From Mucilaginibacter pineti (lineage in GTDB: Bacteria; Bacteroidota; Bacteroidia; Sphingobacteriales; Sphingobacteriaceae), in the NCBI RefSeq assembly GCF_900101875.1, contig NZ_FNAI01000009.1, positions 186,001 to 250,000 on the forward strand: 64,000 nucleotides of DNA. Reading direction: 5' to 3'. The first letter of the stretch is position 1. Each line of letters opens with the position of its first letter. The position numbers were made by a program, and so were the translations under genes. This document shows, piece after piece, positions 24,417 to 32,918 of the stretch. The notes beneath the pieces are model-generated. The model worked only from the letters and a program-made list of their open reading frames with translations, was not told the origin of the DNA and did no database searches.

Positions 24417-27116
24417 TTAAAACCCCTTTTTTCGGGTGATGCCGGGTTTGCGGGTTTTCTTTTTATCATCCACCTCTCCAACACCTTCGGCACCATAGCG
24501 GCGCGCCATTTTGGAGATGCGCTCTTCCATGGTTTCGGTAGTAAGTTTTTCGCGGCCAAGGCTATCAACCATAATGGGGAAGGCGAACGGTGTAGGCCTC
24601 TCAATTACTTTAAGAATGATATTTTGCGTGGCAATGCGCTGTAGGGCGGCTCGTAGCCTGAATTCTTCCAGCTGGAACGCCAGCGCTTCGTTATAGGCCT
24701 GCCTCACGAGCAGATTATCCGGCTCGTACTCGGTAAATACCTCAAACAAAAGCGATGTTGAGGCCTGCAAATGTTTGTTTTTTATCTGCTGCCCGGGGTA
24801 GCCCGTAAATACCAGACCGCCGATGTGTGCAATATCCCTGAACCGGCGCCGGGCCATTTCATTGGCATTAAGGCTATGTTGAATATCATCTAACAGGTTA
24901 TCTATCGAAAAAAAGCTGCTGTCTTCCAGTACCTGCTCAATAGGCACGTCCTCATCGGTAAGCAATTCAAACCCGTAATCATTCATGGCGATGGAGAAGC
25001 TGGCATTTTTTATTTTACTGATGCGATAAGCCAGCAGCGATGCCATACCCTCATGCACCAAACGCCCCTCAAACGGATAGAATAACAAATGGTGCCCCTC
25101 GCGCGATTTAAACGATTCTATCAAAAACTCATGGCTTTGCGGCAGATGCGATAATTCCTGCTGCAAATTGAACAACGGTTTAAGCGCTATAACCTCTTCA
25201 TCTTTTTCGATGCCATGCGCTACCTCGTCCAGCTTATCCCTGAAAACAGCCGACAGCTGGGACGACAGTGGCATGCGACCGCCGTTCCAGCTGGGGATTA
25301 GTCCTTTGGTTGAGTTTGATTTTTTTACGAAGGCTGTCATTTCCTTTACCCGTATAAACTCCAGACTGCGACCGGCAAACCAAAATGTATTGCCGGGTTT
25401 TAGTTTAGATACAAAGGACTCCTCAATGGTTCCCAAACTGCCGCCACTAAGCCATTTTACCCGGATGCTTAACTCGCTGGTAATGGTGCCTATGCTTAAC
25501 CTGTGGCGCATGGCTACCCTCCGGCTGTTCACTTTATATAGGCCGTCCTCAATTTCTACCTTTAAAAATTCATCGTACTGGGCCAGGGTTTTGCCGCCGG
25601 TGGTAATAAAATCAAGCAGCTGGCCAAATTCATTGCGGGTAATATCGGCAAAGGCATAGGTGCCTTTTACTTCCTCGAATAGTTCATCAGGCTTGAAACC
25701 ATCCGAAACCGCCAGGGTAACCATGTACTGTATCAGCACATCCATGGTAAGCAGCATAGGATCGCGGCTTTCGAAGATGCCCTTTTTTATGGCTTCTTTA
25801 AGCGCAGCACCTTCCAGCAGTTCCAGCGAGTGGGTGGGCACAAAGTAAGCACGTGATACCGCGCCGGGATGGTGCCCGCTCCTGCCTGCCCGCTGCATAA
25901 AACGGGCAACACCTTTGGGGCTGCCTACCTGCACAACAGTATCTACCGGCCTGAAATCCACCCCAAGATCAAGGCTTGAAGTACATACCACTACCTTTAG
26001 GGCTTCGGCATGGAGGGCCTGCTCTACCCAGTTGCGCAGTTCGTTATCCAGCGAGCCATGGTGCATGGCCATAATACCGGCGTATTCGGGATAGTTATCT
26101 AAAATGGCATGGTACCAGATCTCGGACTGCGACCGTGTATTGGTAAAAATAAGCGTGGTTTTGCTGCGGGCCACAATAGCCATAACCTCGGGCAGCAGCT
26201 TTAAGCCAATATGCCCGGCCCATGAATAATTCTCCACGTTTTTGGGAATGATGGATTTTATTTCCAGCTTTTTTTCCAGGTTGGCCCGCACCATTTTTAC
26301 CTGCCCAGGCGGAAAGTTATTGCCTAACAATACCTCCGCGGCTTGTTCCAGGTTACCAATAGTTGCACTGATGCCCCAGATTTTGAGTCTGAGGTCTGGG
26401 GCCTGGGGTCTGTGGTCAGAGTGCTGAGGTGGGAGGTCGGAGGTTGGGAGTTTTTGAGTTTTGAGTTTCGGTTTTTCGCGATTTACGTCCTCAGGCTTCA
26501 ATTCCACTACATCAGACCTCAGATCTCCCACCTCAGAGCCCAGAACTCCCACTCCAGCCCCCAGACTCAGCGCTTTCAACCGGGACAATCCCAACTCCAC
26601 CTGTACGCCGCGTTTGGTGCCCAATAGTTCGTGCCACTCGTCGGTTACTACTACCTGCAGGTTGCTGAACATTTTAGGATAATCCTTTTGGGCCAGCATC
26701 AGGTGCAGGCTTTCGGGCGTGGTAAGCAGTACTTCGGGCAGTTTTCTTTTAAGGGCAGCCTTTTCGGCTGCGGATGTATCGCCGGTGCGGGTGGCTATGG
26801 TCCATGGTAAGCCTATTTCGTCGCAGGCTTCCTGCATGGCTTTACGGATATCGTTGGTGAGGGCGCGCAGTGGGGTTATCCACAGCATACGCAGCCCGTT
26901 GTTCTTTTGAGTAGTGTAGGTATCCGGGTGTTGATTGATATAATCTGCCAGAAAGGGGAGGAAAAGCGCATATGTTTTACCGCTGCCCGTCGGCGCATTC
27001 AGCAAACCCGAATAGCCCGACAGGTAGGCAGCTTCCATTTCTTTTTGAAACGGAAACTGTTTCCAGTTTTTTTGCTTGTACCATTGCTGTATTACCTGCT
27101 GCCCTTTTGTGATCAT
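24417..27116 (-). CDS. Ligase-associated DEXH-box (Lhr-type) DNA helicase with repeat-derived insert
   Basis: This 899-residue superfamily 2 helicase resembles the family linked to an ATP-dependent DNA ligase in a bacterial DNA-repair module. Walker A is APTGSGKT (residues 41-48), motif II DEWH (159-162) and motif III SATIGN (250-255); QRAGRSGH is motif VI, and a long C-terminal Lhr-like region follows. Residues about 184-243, between motifs II and III, are a low-complexity Pro/Ser/Asp/Lys-rich insert encoded by an inverted G/A-rich repeat, not by conserved family sequence. No ligase, exonuclease or phosphoesterase partner is nearby, so the module is split in this genome. Confidence 0.88.
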   Translation of the reverse strand: MITKGQQVIQQWYKQKNWKQFPFQKEMEAAYLSGYSGLLNAPTGSGKTYALFLPFLADYINQHPDTYTTQKNNGLRMLWITPLRALTNDIRKAMQEACDEIGLPWTIATRTGDTSAAEKAALKRKLPEVLLTTPESLHLMLAQKDYPKMFSNLQVVVTDEWHELLGTKRGVQVELGLSRLKALSLGAGVGVLGSEVGDLRSDVVELKPEDVNREKPKLKTQKLPTSDLPPQHSDHRPQAPDLRLKIWGISATIGNLEQAAEVLLGNNFPPGQVKMVRANLEKKLEIKSIIPKNVENYSWAGHIGLKLLPEVMAIVARSKTTLIFTNTRSQSEIWYHAILDNYPEYAGIMAMHHGSLDNELRNWVEQALHAEALKVVVCTSSLDLGVDFRPVDTVVQVGSPKGVARFMQRAGRSGHHPGAVSRAYFVPTHSLELLEGAALKEAIKKGIFESRDPMLLTMDVLIQYMVTLAVSDGFKPDELFEEVKGTYAFADITRNEFGQLLDFITTGGKTLAQYDEFLKVEIEDGLYKVNSRRVAMRHRLSIGTITSELSIRVKWLSGGSLGTIEESFVSKLKPGNTFWFAGRSLEFIRVKEMTAFVKKSNSTKGLIPSWNGGRMPLSSQLSAVFRDKLDEVAHGIEKDEEVIALKPLFNLQQELSHLPQSHEFLIESFKSREGHHLLFYPFEGRLVHEGMASLLAYRISKIKNASFSIAMNDYGFELLTDEDVPIEQVLEDSSFFSIDNLLDDIQHSLNANEMARRRFRDIAHIGGLVFTGYPGQQIKNKHLQASTSLLFEVFTEYEPDNLLVRQAYNEALAFQLEEFRLRAALQRIATQNIILKVIERPTPFAFPIMVDSLGREKLTTETMEERISKMARRYGAEGVGEVDDKKKTRKPGITRKKGF
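26388..26567 (-). repeat. In-frame repeat insert inside the Lhr-type helicase
   Basis: Seen on the plus strand, GAGTCTGAGGTCTGGGGCCT at the left end is answered by CCAGCCCCCAGACTCAG at the right, with many GAGGTCTG/CAGACCTC and GGTGGGAGG/CCTCCCACC words between. The insert is a multiple of three and has no stop in the coding frame. AAACTCAAAACTCAAAAA-type sequence near its centre encodes PKLKTQK. Similar CAGACCTCAG words occur in the intergenic array at 42020-42130. Confidence 0.8.
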
Positions 27117-27204
27117 TGTGTAGTTAACAATGGAATATGAATTTGGTTAGCGCCCCGTTAAATTACGGGCCAACAAAATAAATATAATACTGTTATGCTG
27201 ATAT

Positions 27205-27873
27205 ATGAAGAAGAACAGCTTTTTAATATTACTACTGGCTGCCTCATTGGCCGCCTGTAATTCATCCACTAAAAAACAGGAAACTACAGATACCAACCAG
27301 CAGGTCCAAACAGCCGATACCGCAGCCAAATCACCCACTGATACAACAGCGGCCAGTAAAATGGTTACTAAAGATACTTCATTAACAGCCCTTGTACCTG
27401 CGGATCAACTGATCACCCCAGGAAAAAGCATAGGCCATATAGCTATAGGCGATGATGTGCAGGCAGCTACTAAACTGCTTGGGCGGCCCGATAGTTCTGA
27501 CGCAGCCATGGGCAGCTCGCTGATGGTTTGGTTCGCCAAACATGATGTGAATGGTTACAGGACCAGTATATTCTCGCACCGCAATGCCGGCGGTGCCGAT
27601 GAGGCCATTAGCCGCGTGCAAAAAATATTGGTTACCTCGCCCTGGTTTAAAACTGCCAGCCATGCCGGGGTAACATCGCCAATAGACAGTATTAAACATA
27701 ATTATACAGTAAAGCCAACCAGTACCTATAAGCTTAAAGGCGATAAGGTGCAGGTTTATACCGACCTGGATAAGGGTATTTCTTTCGAGATAAATACCGC
27801 TACCAATAAATGTGTTGGTGTGGTGGTGCACAAAGCCTATGATACCGCATCGGCGTATTTGAGTATGCATTAA
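27205..27873 (+). CDS. Lipoprotein of unknown function
   Basis: This 222-residue protein has a lipobox ending LAAC (Cys18). A Thr/Lys/Asp-rich linker of about 45 residues (KKQETTDTNQQVQTADTAAK) leads to a globular domain from about residue 65 (LITPGKSIGHIAIGDDVQAA) to the end. The IGHIAIGDDVQAATKLLG segment resembles small BLIP/SmpA-like modules that begin with a G-x-x-xGM/GD motif, but the match is weak. It converges with the PAS-protein gene with only 10 bp between stops and no terminator. Confidence 0.7.
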   Translation: MKKNSFLILLLAASLAACNSSTKKQETTDTNQQVQTADTAAKSPTDTTAASKMVTKDTSLTALVPADQLITPGKSIGHIAIGDDVQAATKLLGRPDSSDAAMGSSLMVWFAKHDVNGYRTSIFSHRNAGGADEAISRVQKILVTSPWFKTASHAGVTSPIDSIKHNYTVKPTSTYKLKGDKVQVYTDLDKGISFEINTATNKCVGVVVHKAYDTASAYLSMH

Positions 27874-27883
27874 TTGTTTGGTG

Positions 27884-29971
27884 TTAATTCTTTCCTGTAA
27901 AGGTATTATCAACAATAAGACGGATCACGTCGTCAATTTCGGTGCTTACGGTTAGCAGGTGTTCAATGATCTCCTCGTTTTCGGGATTAAAAAAATTGTC
28001 GCGGTCCATAATGCTGATGAGGCCCATCATGCTGGCTACCGGTCGCCTTATTTCGTGCGAGCTTAAGGTGGCAATATTACGCAGGCGTTCGTTCTGGTCT
28101 ATCAGTTCCTGCTCGGTTTTAAGTAACCGGGTTACATCGCGACTAAAACAGCCCACGCCAATAATTTCACCGTTTAAGGTGTAAATGGGGTTAAAGCTTA
28201 CTTCAAAAAACAGGAGCGCTTTGGTTTTAAGGTCGCGGCTTTCGCTGGTTATGGTGTATTGCTCGCCTTTTAAAGCGCGCTGGTAATAGCCGTTCCAATC
28301 ATCATGAATGCCTTGGTTGTAGCCGGGATGCTTATAGGAATAGTCGCCGGCTTTGGGCTCGGTGCCGGTGATGTGGGAAATTTGTTTTACGTAAGCATCA
28401 TTGAGATACACAAACCGCAACTCTTTATCAACAGACCATATTTGATCATGCGTGTTATTGATGAGTGCTTCAAGGCTGTTCTTTGTCCAAAGGGCTTGTT
28501 CCTGGGCTTGTTTTTCATGGGTAATATCCTTCACAAAAAAAGTTGTGCCCTCGGCCGATGGGTAGACCGACGTGCGGAACCACATTTTCAGCGGTTCAAA
28601 ATATTCGGTAAATTTAACGCTCTCGTGTTTTTCAACAGCCTCATAATAAGCTCTGCCAAAGCCCGAATTTAAAATTGACGGAAAAACATCCCATAAAACC
28701 TGACCCAGCATTTCATCGCGCGAGCAGTTGCTTACTTTTTCAAACGCGGCATTTACACGCATAAACCGCCAGTTGTTATCAATAATAAAAAAGGAGTCGG
28801 TAATGCTTTCAATAAAGGCATCCAGCTTTTGCGATGTGTTTTTTATTTCCTTTTCAATAATAAGCTTACGGGTAATGTCCTGCCCGATGCCCTGAATTTC
28901 AACAACCTGGCCTTGCTCGTCAACTACCGATATAAACTCCCAATCGATATCATGAAGATTGCCTTGTACATCGGGCTTTTTGTGCTGTAGTGTAATAACC
29001 TTACCGGGGTTTTGCATACAGCTTGCAAATGCGGCTTCGCAAAGGTGCAGCTCCTGCGGAATGGAAGTTATTGAAAAATGCTGCCCCAGCAGTTCATTAA
29101 TATTGTAGCCAAGGGTTTTTAAAAACTGCCGGTTAACAAAGCTAAAATGGCCGGTATTGTTTACCCTGATCAGGAAGTTGGTTTGCGAATCAATAAGTGA
29201 GTTTAACAGCTGTTCTCTAACCTTTGCTTCTTCCTGAAATTTTACCTTTTCGGTAACATCTGTGGCCGTTACCATGCGGCAATTAAGGTTGTTGTAATGA
29301 ATATCGTGGCCGGTTATTTCGGCATATATAATATCGCCGTTTTTATTGTGGTGTTTCCAGAGGCCTGCGCTGGTAAATATTTTGTTGTTTGATTTATTAA
29401 AGCTGTTTTGCTGTATGTACTCGTTTACTTTTTCATGCTCGCCCTGCGGCCTCATGTCAAGCACGGTCATTGATAAAAACTCCTGAAGCGAGTAGCCGTA
29501 AGTAGCTATGGCGGCTTTGTTTACCTTTAAAATACGCAGGGTATCTAAATCAAACAGATACATTGGGCTTATATTATTATAAAACAGGGTGCTAAAATCA
29601 ATATCATCTGCAATGACCGGGTTTTCATCGGGGCTTTCCCGGATGATGCTTTGCAAAATTTTATGGCCCGATGTGGCATCAACAGCAAGGCTCCGGTTAT
29701 CAGCAATATTTTTAACGGTGTTTTGTGGGGTGGTGATCTGGTAGCTTAGCTCAATATTGCCGTTTGGCTGCATATTATTAATGCGCTCATAAATACTGTC
29801 GGCCTGTTTATTATTGATGAGTTTGTACCAAAAGTTATTGTCGGCAGCAAGTTCATGGGGGTGTATGCCTGCAATAGCATAAATACAGGGGCTTATGAAC
29901 AGGTATTGCTGATCATCAACATCGTAAATTAATACGCAGCTATCGGTTACTGCATTGTGCACGGCAAGCAT
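27884..29971 (-). CDS. Multi-PAS sensor protein ending after a histidine-box region, without an ATPase domain
   Basis: This 695-residue cytoplasmic protein has about five PAS domains (roughly residues 8-100, 125-245, 250-375, 380-490 and 495-620). A dimerisation-like segment holding SSHEIRRPVASMMGL follows, then a helix ending in DDVIRLIVDNTFTGKN. It stops there: no N, G1, F or G2 box of an HATPase exists in this or the next 300 bases. It is either a truncated kinase or a PAS scaffold in which the H-box helices serve dimerisation or accept phosphate from another kinase. It is monocistronic. No haem- or flavin-binding residue could be assigned. Confidence 0.85.
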   Translation of the reverse strand: MLAVHNAVTDSCVLIYDVDDQQYLFISPCIYAIAGIHPHELAADNNFWYKLINNKQADSIYERINNMQPNGNIELSYQITTPQNTVKNIADNRSLAVDATSGHKILQSIIRESPDENPVIADDIDFSTLFYNNISPMYLFDLDTLRILKVNKAAIATYGYSLQEFLSMTVLDMRPQGEHEKVNEYIQQNSFNKSNNKIFTSAGLWKHHNKNGDIIYAEITGHDIHYNNLNCRMVTATDVTEKVKFQEEAKVREQLLNSLIDSQTNFLIRVNNTGHFSFVNRQFLKTLGYNINELLGQHFSITSIPQELHLCEAAFASCMQNPGKVITLQHKKPDVQGNLHDIDWEFISVVDEQGQVVEIQGIGQDITRKLIIEKEIKNTSQKLDAFIESITDSFFIIDNNWRFMRVNAAFEKVSNCSRDEMLGQVLWDVFPSILNSGFGRAYYEAVEKHESVKFTEYFEPLKMWFRTSVYPSAEGTTFFVKDITHEKQAQEQALWTKNSLEALINNTHDQIWSVDKELRFVYLNDAYVKQISHITGTEPKAGDYSYKHPGYNQGIHDDWNGYYQRALKGEQYTITSESRDLKTKALLFFEVSFNPIYTLNGEIIGVGCFSRDVTRLLKTEQELIDQNERLRNIATLSSHEIRRPVASMMGLISIMDRDNFFNPENEEIIEHLLTVSTEIDDVIRLIVDNTFTGKN

Positions 29972-30035
29972 ACTTTAAGTGTATCGGGACTTAGGATTAC
30001 CGTAAAGTTAACGTATTTGTAATAAAGTATTTACA

Positions 30036-30578
30036 TTACGTGCTTAATAATTTGGCGGCAACCTCCTGCCAGTTATTAACCCGTTCAAAATTGTTAATGA
30101 GCGCATTATGTGGCGATGTAAACAGCAGTTTGCGGCCGTTAAAGGTTACAAAGTTTTTGGTACGATCATCTATCATGATATCCACATCCAGGATCTTGTG
30201 CCCGCAAAAGATAATATTGGTCCATGATATAAACGGGAAATGCTCATTAAGCCAGGCCTGCTTATCCTCCAGTGAATTGGCAAACTCCATAGCTGCCGAT
30301 GCTATATATACATCGTACTTTTCATGCAGCGCTTTTACCACTTCCTGCGCATCGGGCATTACCTTTAAATCGCGAAAAAAGCCTTTTTCGTTAATATAGG
30401 GCCTTAGCGAACTGCTTAAATGTGGGGGAAGTATTTCGGTTATTTCTTTGCCATGCATATCTGCCAGCAGTATTTCTGTTTGGTGGCGTTGTTTGTATAG
30501 TTCAATAAATTTATCAATGGTATCGGCCAGTACCTCGTCCATATCAATGGCAATACGTAGTTTTCTTTTAGTACTCAT
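30036..30578 (-). CDS. 5'(3')-deoxyribonucleotidase-like HAD hydrolase
   Basis: This 180-residue HAD-fold phosphatase of the NT5C type starts IAIDMDEVLADT, with the nucleophile Asp and acid Asp of motif I (DMDEV). Motif II is the YIASAAM segment and motif III/IV is DIMIDDRTKNF. NT5C enzymes remove phosphate from deoxyribonucleoside monophosphates and so trim the dNTP pool. It is cytoplasmic. A TAATTTTTG box lies four nucleotides before the ATG on the minus strand, a weak version of the short-leader promoters seen elsewhere in the window. Confidence 0.85.
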   Translation of the reverse strand: MSTKRKLRIAIDMDEVLADTIDKFIELYKQRHQTEILLADMHGKEITEILPPHLSSSLRPYINEKGFFRDLKVMPDAQEVVKALHEKYDVYIASAAMEFANSLEDKQAWLNEHFPFISWTNIIFCGHKILDVDIMIDDRTKNFVTFNGRKLLFTSPHNALINNFERVNNWQEVAAKLLST

Positions 30579-30674
30579 AGGGCAAAAATTATAAATTTTA
30601 CCGGGAATGCCCGTCTGACTATTGTTAAATTAAAGAATTAATTATAAGCGTTTTAAATTGTTATAAATAATTTA

Positions 30675-30707
30675 TACCTTTGCATCCCCGCAGAAAGAAC
30701 TCCGGGG
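30675..30707 (+). promoter_or_regulatory. rpsP promoter box and leader hairpin
   Basis: TACCTTTG at 30675-30682 is a perfect -7 box. It is followed at 30686-30707 by CCCCG and CGGGG forming a small leader hairpin about 26 bp before the rpsP start. No -33 TTG at the usual spacing is clear. Confidence 0.5.
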
Positions 30708-30733
30708 ACATGTTGAATACATAAAATAAAGAA

Positions 30734-31267
30734 ATGGCAACTAAAATCAGACTGCAAAGACACGGTAAAAAAGGAAAACCTTTTTATTACATCGTAGTAG
30801 CAGATGCCCGCGCGCCTCGCGACGGTCGTTTTATTGAGCGTTTAGGTTCATACAACCCAAACACCAACCCTGCAACTATTGACATTAACTTCGACAAAAC
30901 TTTAGAGTGGGTTAACACAGGTGCCCAGCCTACAGATACTTGTCGTGCTATCCTTTCATACAAAGGTGTGCTATACAAAAAACACTTAGAAGGTGGTGTT
31001 AAAAAAGGCGCTTTAACTGAAGAACAAGCTGCAGAGAAATTTGCTGCATGGTCTGATTTGAAAGACGGCAAAATCACCGGTAAAAAAACCAGCTTAACAT
31101 CTGCAAAAGATGAAGCACGCAAAGCTGCTTTGGCTGCTGAGGCTAAAAAGAAGGAAGAAAAAGCTGCTGCAATTGCTGCTAAAAATGCTCCTGTTGCCGA
31201 AGAAGTTGAAGCACCTGCTGAAGAAGAAGCACCAGTTGCTGAAGCTGACGCAGAAAGCGCAGAATAA
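30734..31267 (+). CDS. rpsP: 30S ribosomal protein S16 with long charged tail
   Basis: The first 80-85 residues are canonical S16 (MATKIRLQRHGKKGKPFYYI, then DARAPRDGRFIERLGSYNPN). Residues from about 110 to 177 form an Ala/Lys helix that turns into an Ala/Glu/Pro tail (APVAEEVEAPAEEE). C-terminal extensions of this kind are known in Bacteroidota S16. The protein binds 16S rRNA early in 30S assembly. rimM follows after a strong hairpin, keeping the first half of the usual rpsP-rimM-trmD-rplS order. Confidence 0.96.
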   Translation: MATKIRLQRHGKKGKPFYYIVVADARAPRDGRFIERLGSYNPNTNPATIDINFDKTLEWVNTGAQPTDTCRAILSYKGVLYKKHLEGGVKKGALTEEQAAEKFAAWSDLKDGKITGKKTSLTSAKDEARKAALAAEAKKKEEKAAAIAAKNAPVAEEVEAPAEEEAPVAEADAESAE

Positions 31268-31288
31268 TTTTTTAAGTAAAATTTTTAT

Positions 31289-31325
31289 AATGGCGAAGCT
31301 ACCTGCTTATAGGTTCTTCGCCATT
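31289..31325 (+). terminator. Hairpin between rpsP and rimM, possible attenuator
   Basis: AATGGCGAAG and CTTCGCCATT form a 10-bp stem, extended inward by ACCT/AGGT around GCTTAT. The downstream bases are GTTATTTAAT, a weak T-tract, so read-through to rimM is likely and it may tune the S16 to RimM ratio. Confidence 0.6.
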
Positions 31326-31351
31326 GTTATTTAATATCAGTTTATTTTTTT

Positions 31352-31879
31352 ATGAAAACAGAAGAATGCTTTAGGATAGGCAGTATTTTAAAAACCAAAG
31401 GCCTGAAAGGCGAAATGCAGATCTATGTAGATTTCGACGATTTGGATGCCATTAAGTTTGATGCCGTTTTTATTGATATGGCCGGCAAAATGATCCCCTA
31501 TTTTGTGCAATCAATAAAATACCTGCAAAAAAGCAATGCCTACCTGTTTTTAGAAGATATTGACACTATTGAAAAAGCCAGCCTGCTGGTGCGCAGGGAT
31601 ATTTACCTCCCCAACAAGCTAAAGCCCAAAAAGAAAAAAGCCGAATTTACCCTTAACGATGTAAAGGGCTTTATGGCCATTGACGAAACCCACGGCGAAC
31701 TGGGCGAGATCCTCGAGGTAAACGAATACCCGCAGCAACTGATTGCCACCGTAAACTACCAAAACAAGGAAGTGCTGTTTCCCCTTAATGTTGATATCAT
31801 CAAAGGAATAGACATTGAAGCCAACGAAATATACATCGACCTGCCTGAGGGCTTGCTGGATGTGTATTTGTCGGAGTAA
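31352..31879 (+). CDS. rimM: Ribosome maturation factor RimM
   Basis: This 175-residue protein has the RimM N-terminal beta-barrel (FRIGSILKTKGLKGEMQIYV) and C-terminal PRC-barrel (GELGEILEVNEYPQQLIATV, then IKGIDIEANEIYIDLPEGLL). RimM binds S19 and helps maturation of the 30S head. It is 84 bp downstream of rpsP. The usual next gene, trmD, is about 3.4 kb away here. Confidence 0.95.
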   Translation: MKTEECFRIGSILKTKGLKGEMQIYVDFDDLDAIKFDAVFIDMAGKMIPYFVQSIKYLQKSNAYLFLEDIDTIEKASLLVRRDIYLPNKLKPKKKKAEFTLNDVKGFMAIDETHGELGEILEVNEYPQQLIATVNYQNKEVLFPLNVDIIKGIDIEANEIYIDLPEGLLDVYLSE

Positions 31880-31920
31880 GTTTTTGGAGTAAGGATAAAG
31901 AGCCAGGGAGTGTGCGATTC

Positions 31921-31932
31921 CCCTCTTGAGAG
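31921..31932. repeat. Left 12-bp target duplication of the 235-bp element
   Basis: CCCTCTTGAGAG is repeated exactly at 32168-32179, flanking the inverted ends of the element. Removing one copy and the insert restores a repeat like that at 20180-20225. Confidence 0.8.
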
Positions 31933-32167
31933 TAATAGCCCATGAAAAGACATAAAAACGTAAGCAGATTTTCTAACTCCGTAGGAGTGTAGTGTTTATA
32001 GGTATTTTATGGGTATCAATAGCTCCATAGGAGCTTCCTGTTAAATAAAGAGGCACCTACGGAGCCAAGCCTCTATTATATTAAACTATAAACACGTAGC
32101 CCCGAAGGGGCGGGCATGTAGCCTATCAAACTTATTTATGATATCTCTGTCTACTCATGGGCTATTA
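31933..32167. mobile_element. 235-bp MITE-like element inserted in a dispersed repeat
   Basis: The ends are exact 12-bp inverted repeats, TAATAGCCCATG and CATGGGCTATTA, and the flanks are an exact 12-bp direct repeat. The interior has no reading frame of note but holds further palindromic words: CTCCGTAGGAG, GCTCCATAGGAGC, CCTACGGAG, CCCCGAAGGGG, and TGTTTATAG against CTATAAACA. This fits a non-autonomous element mobilised by a transposase acting from elsewhere; no transposase is in the window. Confidence 0.8.
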
Positions 32168-32275
32168 CCCTCTTGAGAGGGGTGGAGGGGTGTGTTTCAT
32201 GAAAAAGCATCGCGAAGAAACACACCCCTCCCATTACACCATCCACCGCGCCCCCTCTCAAGAGGGGAATTAAAT
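32168..32275. repeat. Right target duplication and remainder of the interrupted repeat
   Basis: CCCTCTTGAGAGGGGTGGAG continues the repeat cut by the element, followed by GGGGTGTGTTTC..GAAACACACCCC and finally CCCCTCTCAAGAGGGG, an inverted return of its start. The whole original repeat was therefore a palindromic pair of about 120 bp. 32276-32377 shows nothing further. Confidence 0.7.
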
Positions 32276-32377
32276 CACCACTACCTCAAAGGGTTGAAAC
32301 CTATGTGCGGGATAGCGCAGAAAGTTGTCTGAACCGGGATTAAACAGATTTATTCGATTTTGGGATTGGATGATTTT

Positions 32378-32854
32378 CTAATCTCTTATCACATCGGTAT
32401 CAACCGGGATATAGCCCAGTTGCCTGCTCATATTGGCTAATTGCCCTTTATGGTGGTATTCGTGGGTGATTACGTGGGTAAACAACTCCAGCGGTGTTAA
32501 CGTTAACTTCGTTTCGCCTTCCCTTGGTAAGTTAAGCGGCGCGGTAAGATCATCTTTATATTGCTGCAAAAAGTTGTTAACCACCAGGTTTACCTGTTCA
32601 AACATGCTGCGGATAGCCGGCAGGTTTTTGTGGTTGTCTTCAGTAAAATAAGGATGTTGTTCCTGCTGTAAAAAATTTAACAGCCAGCCTAAATAAGTAT
32701 TAGCCACATGCCTCATTAAACTGCCCATACTATCGTTATTGTACGATGGGATTGGCTGTGCCAAATGTTCCGGGCGGATGGTTTCACAATAGTTCAGCAA
32801 TGCCTCACGGGATGATAAAACCAATTGGTATTGATGTAATAGCGTTGTGTCCAT
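32378..32854 (-). CDS. DinB-family protein
   Basis: This 158-residue four-helix protein has the DinB metal-site histidines: one in GSLMRHVANTYLGW (about residue 48) and two in VITHEYHHKGQ near the C-terminus. DinB/YfiT proteins bind a divalent metal and are thought to include thiol-dependent transferases, but the reaction here is unknown. It is divergent from the membrane-protein cassette and shares with it the intergenic palindrome region at 32919-32981. Confidence 0.85.
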   Translation of the reverse strand: MDTTLLHQYQLVLSSREALLNYCETIRPEHLAQPIPSYNNDSMGSLMRHVANTYLGWLLNFLQQEQHPYFTEDNHKNLPAIRSMFEQVNLVVNNFLQQYKDDLTAPLNLPREGETKLTLTPLELFTHVITHEYHHKGQLANMSRQLGYIPVDTDVIRD

Positions 32855-32918
32855 AACATTTATCGTTCAATAATCAAACCAGTTTTTACGCTGGCAAGTG
32901 CGACAGGGGTTAAAAAAT

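Noticed and set aside
27884..27900. Frameshift explaining the missing ATPase of the PAS protein
   Set aside because: No HATPase motif was seen in any frame downstream, where the convergent lipoprotein gene begins within 11 bp, so a simple frameshift cannot account for it.
31933..32167. CRISPR-like or small-RNA reading of the palindrome-rich interior
   Set aside because: There are no regularly spaced direct repeats; the inverted ends and target duplication identify it as a mobile element.
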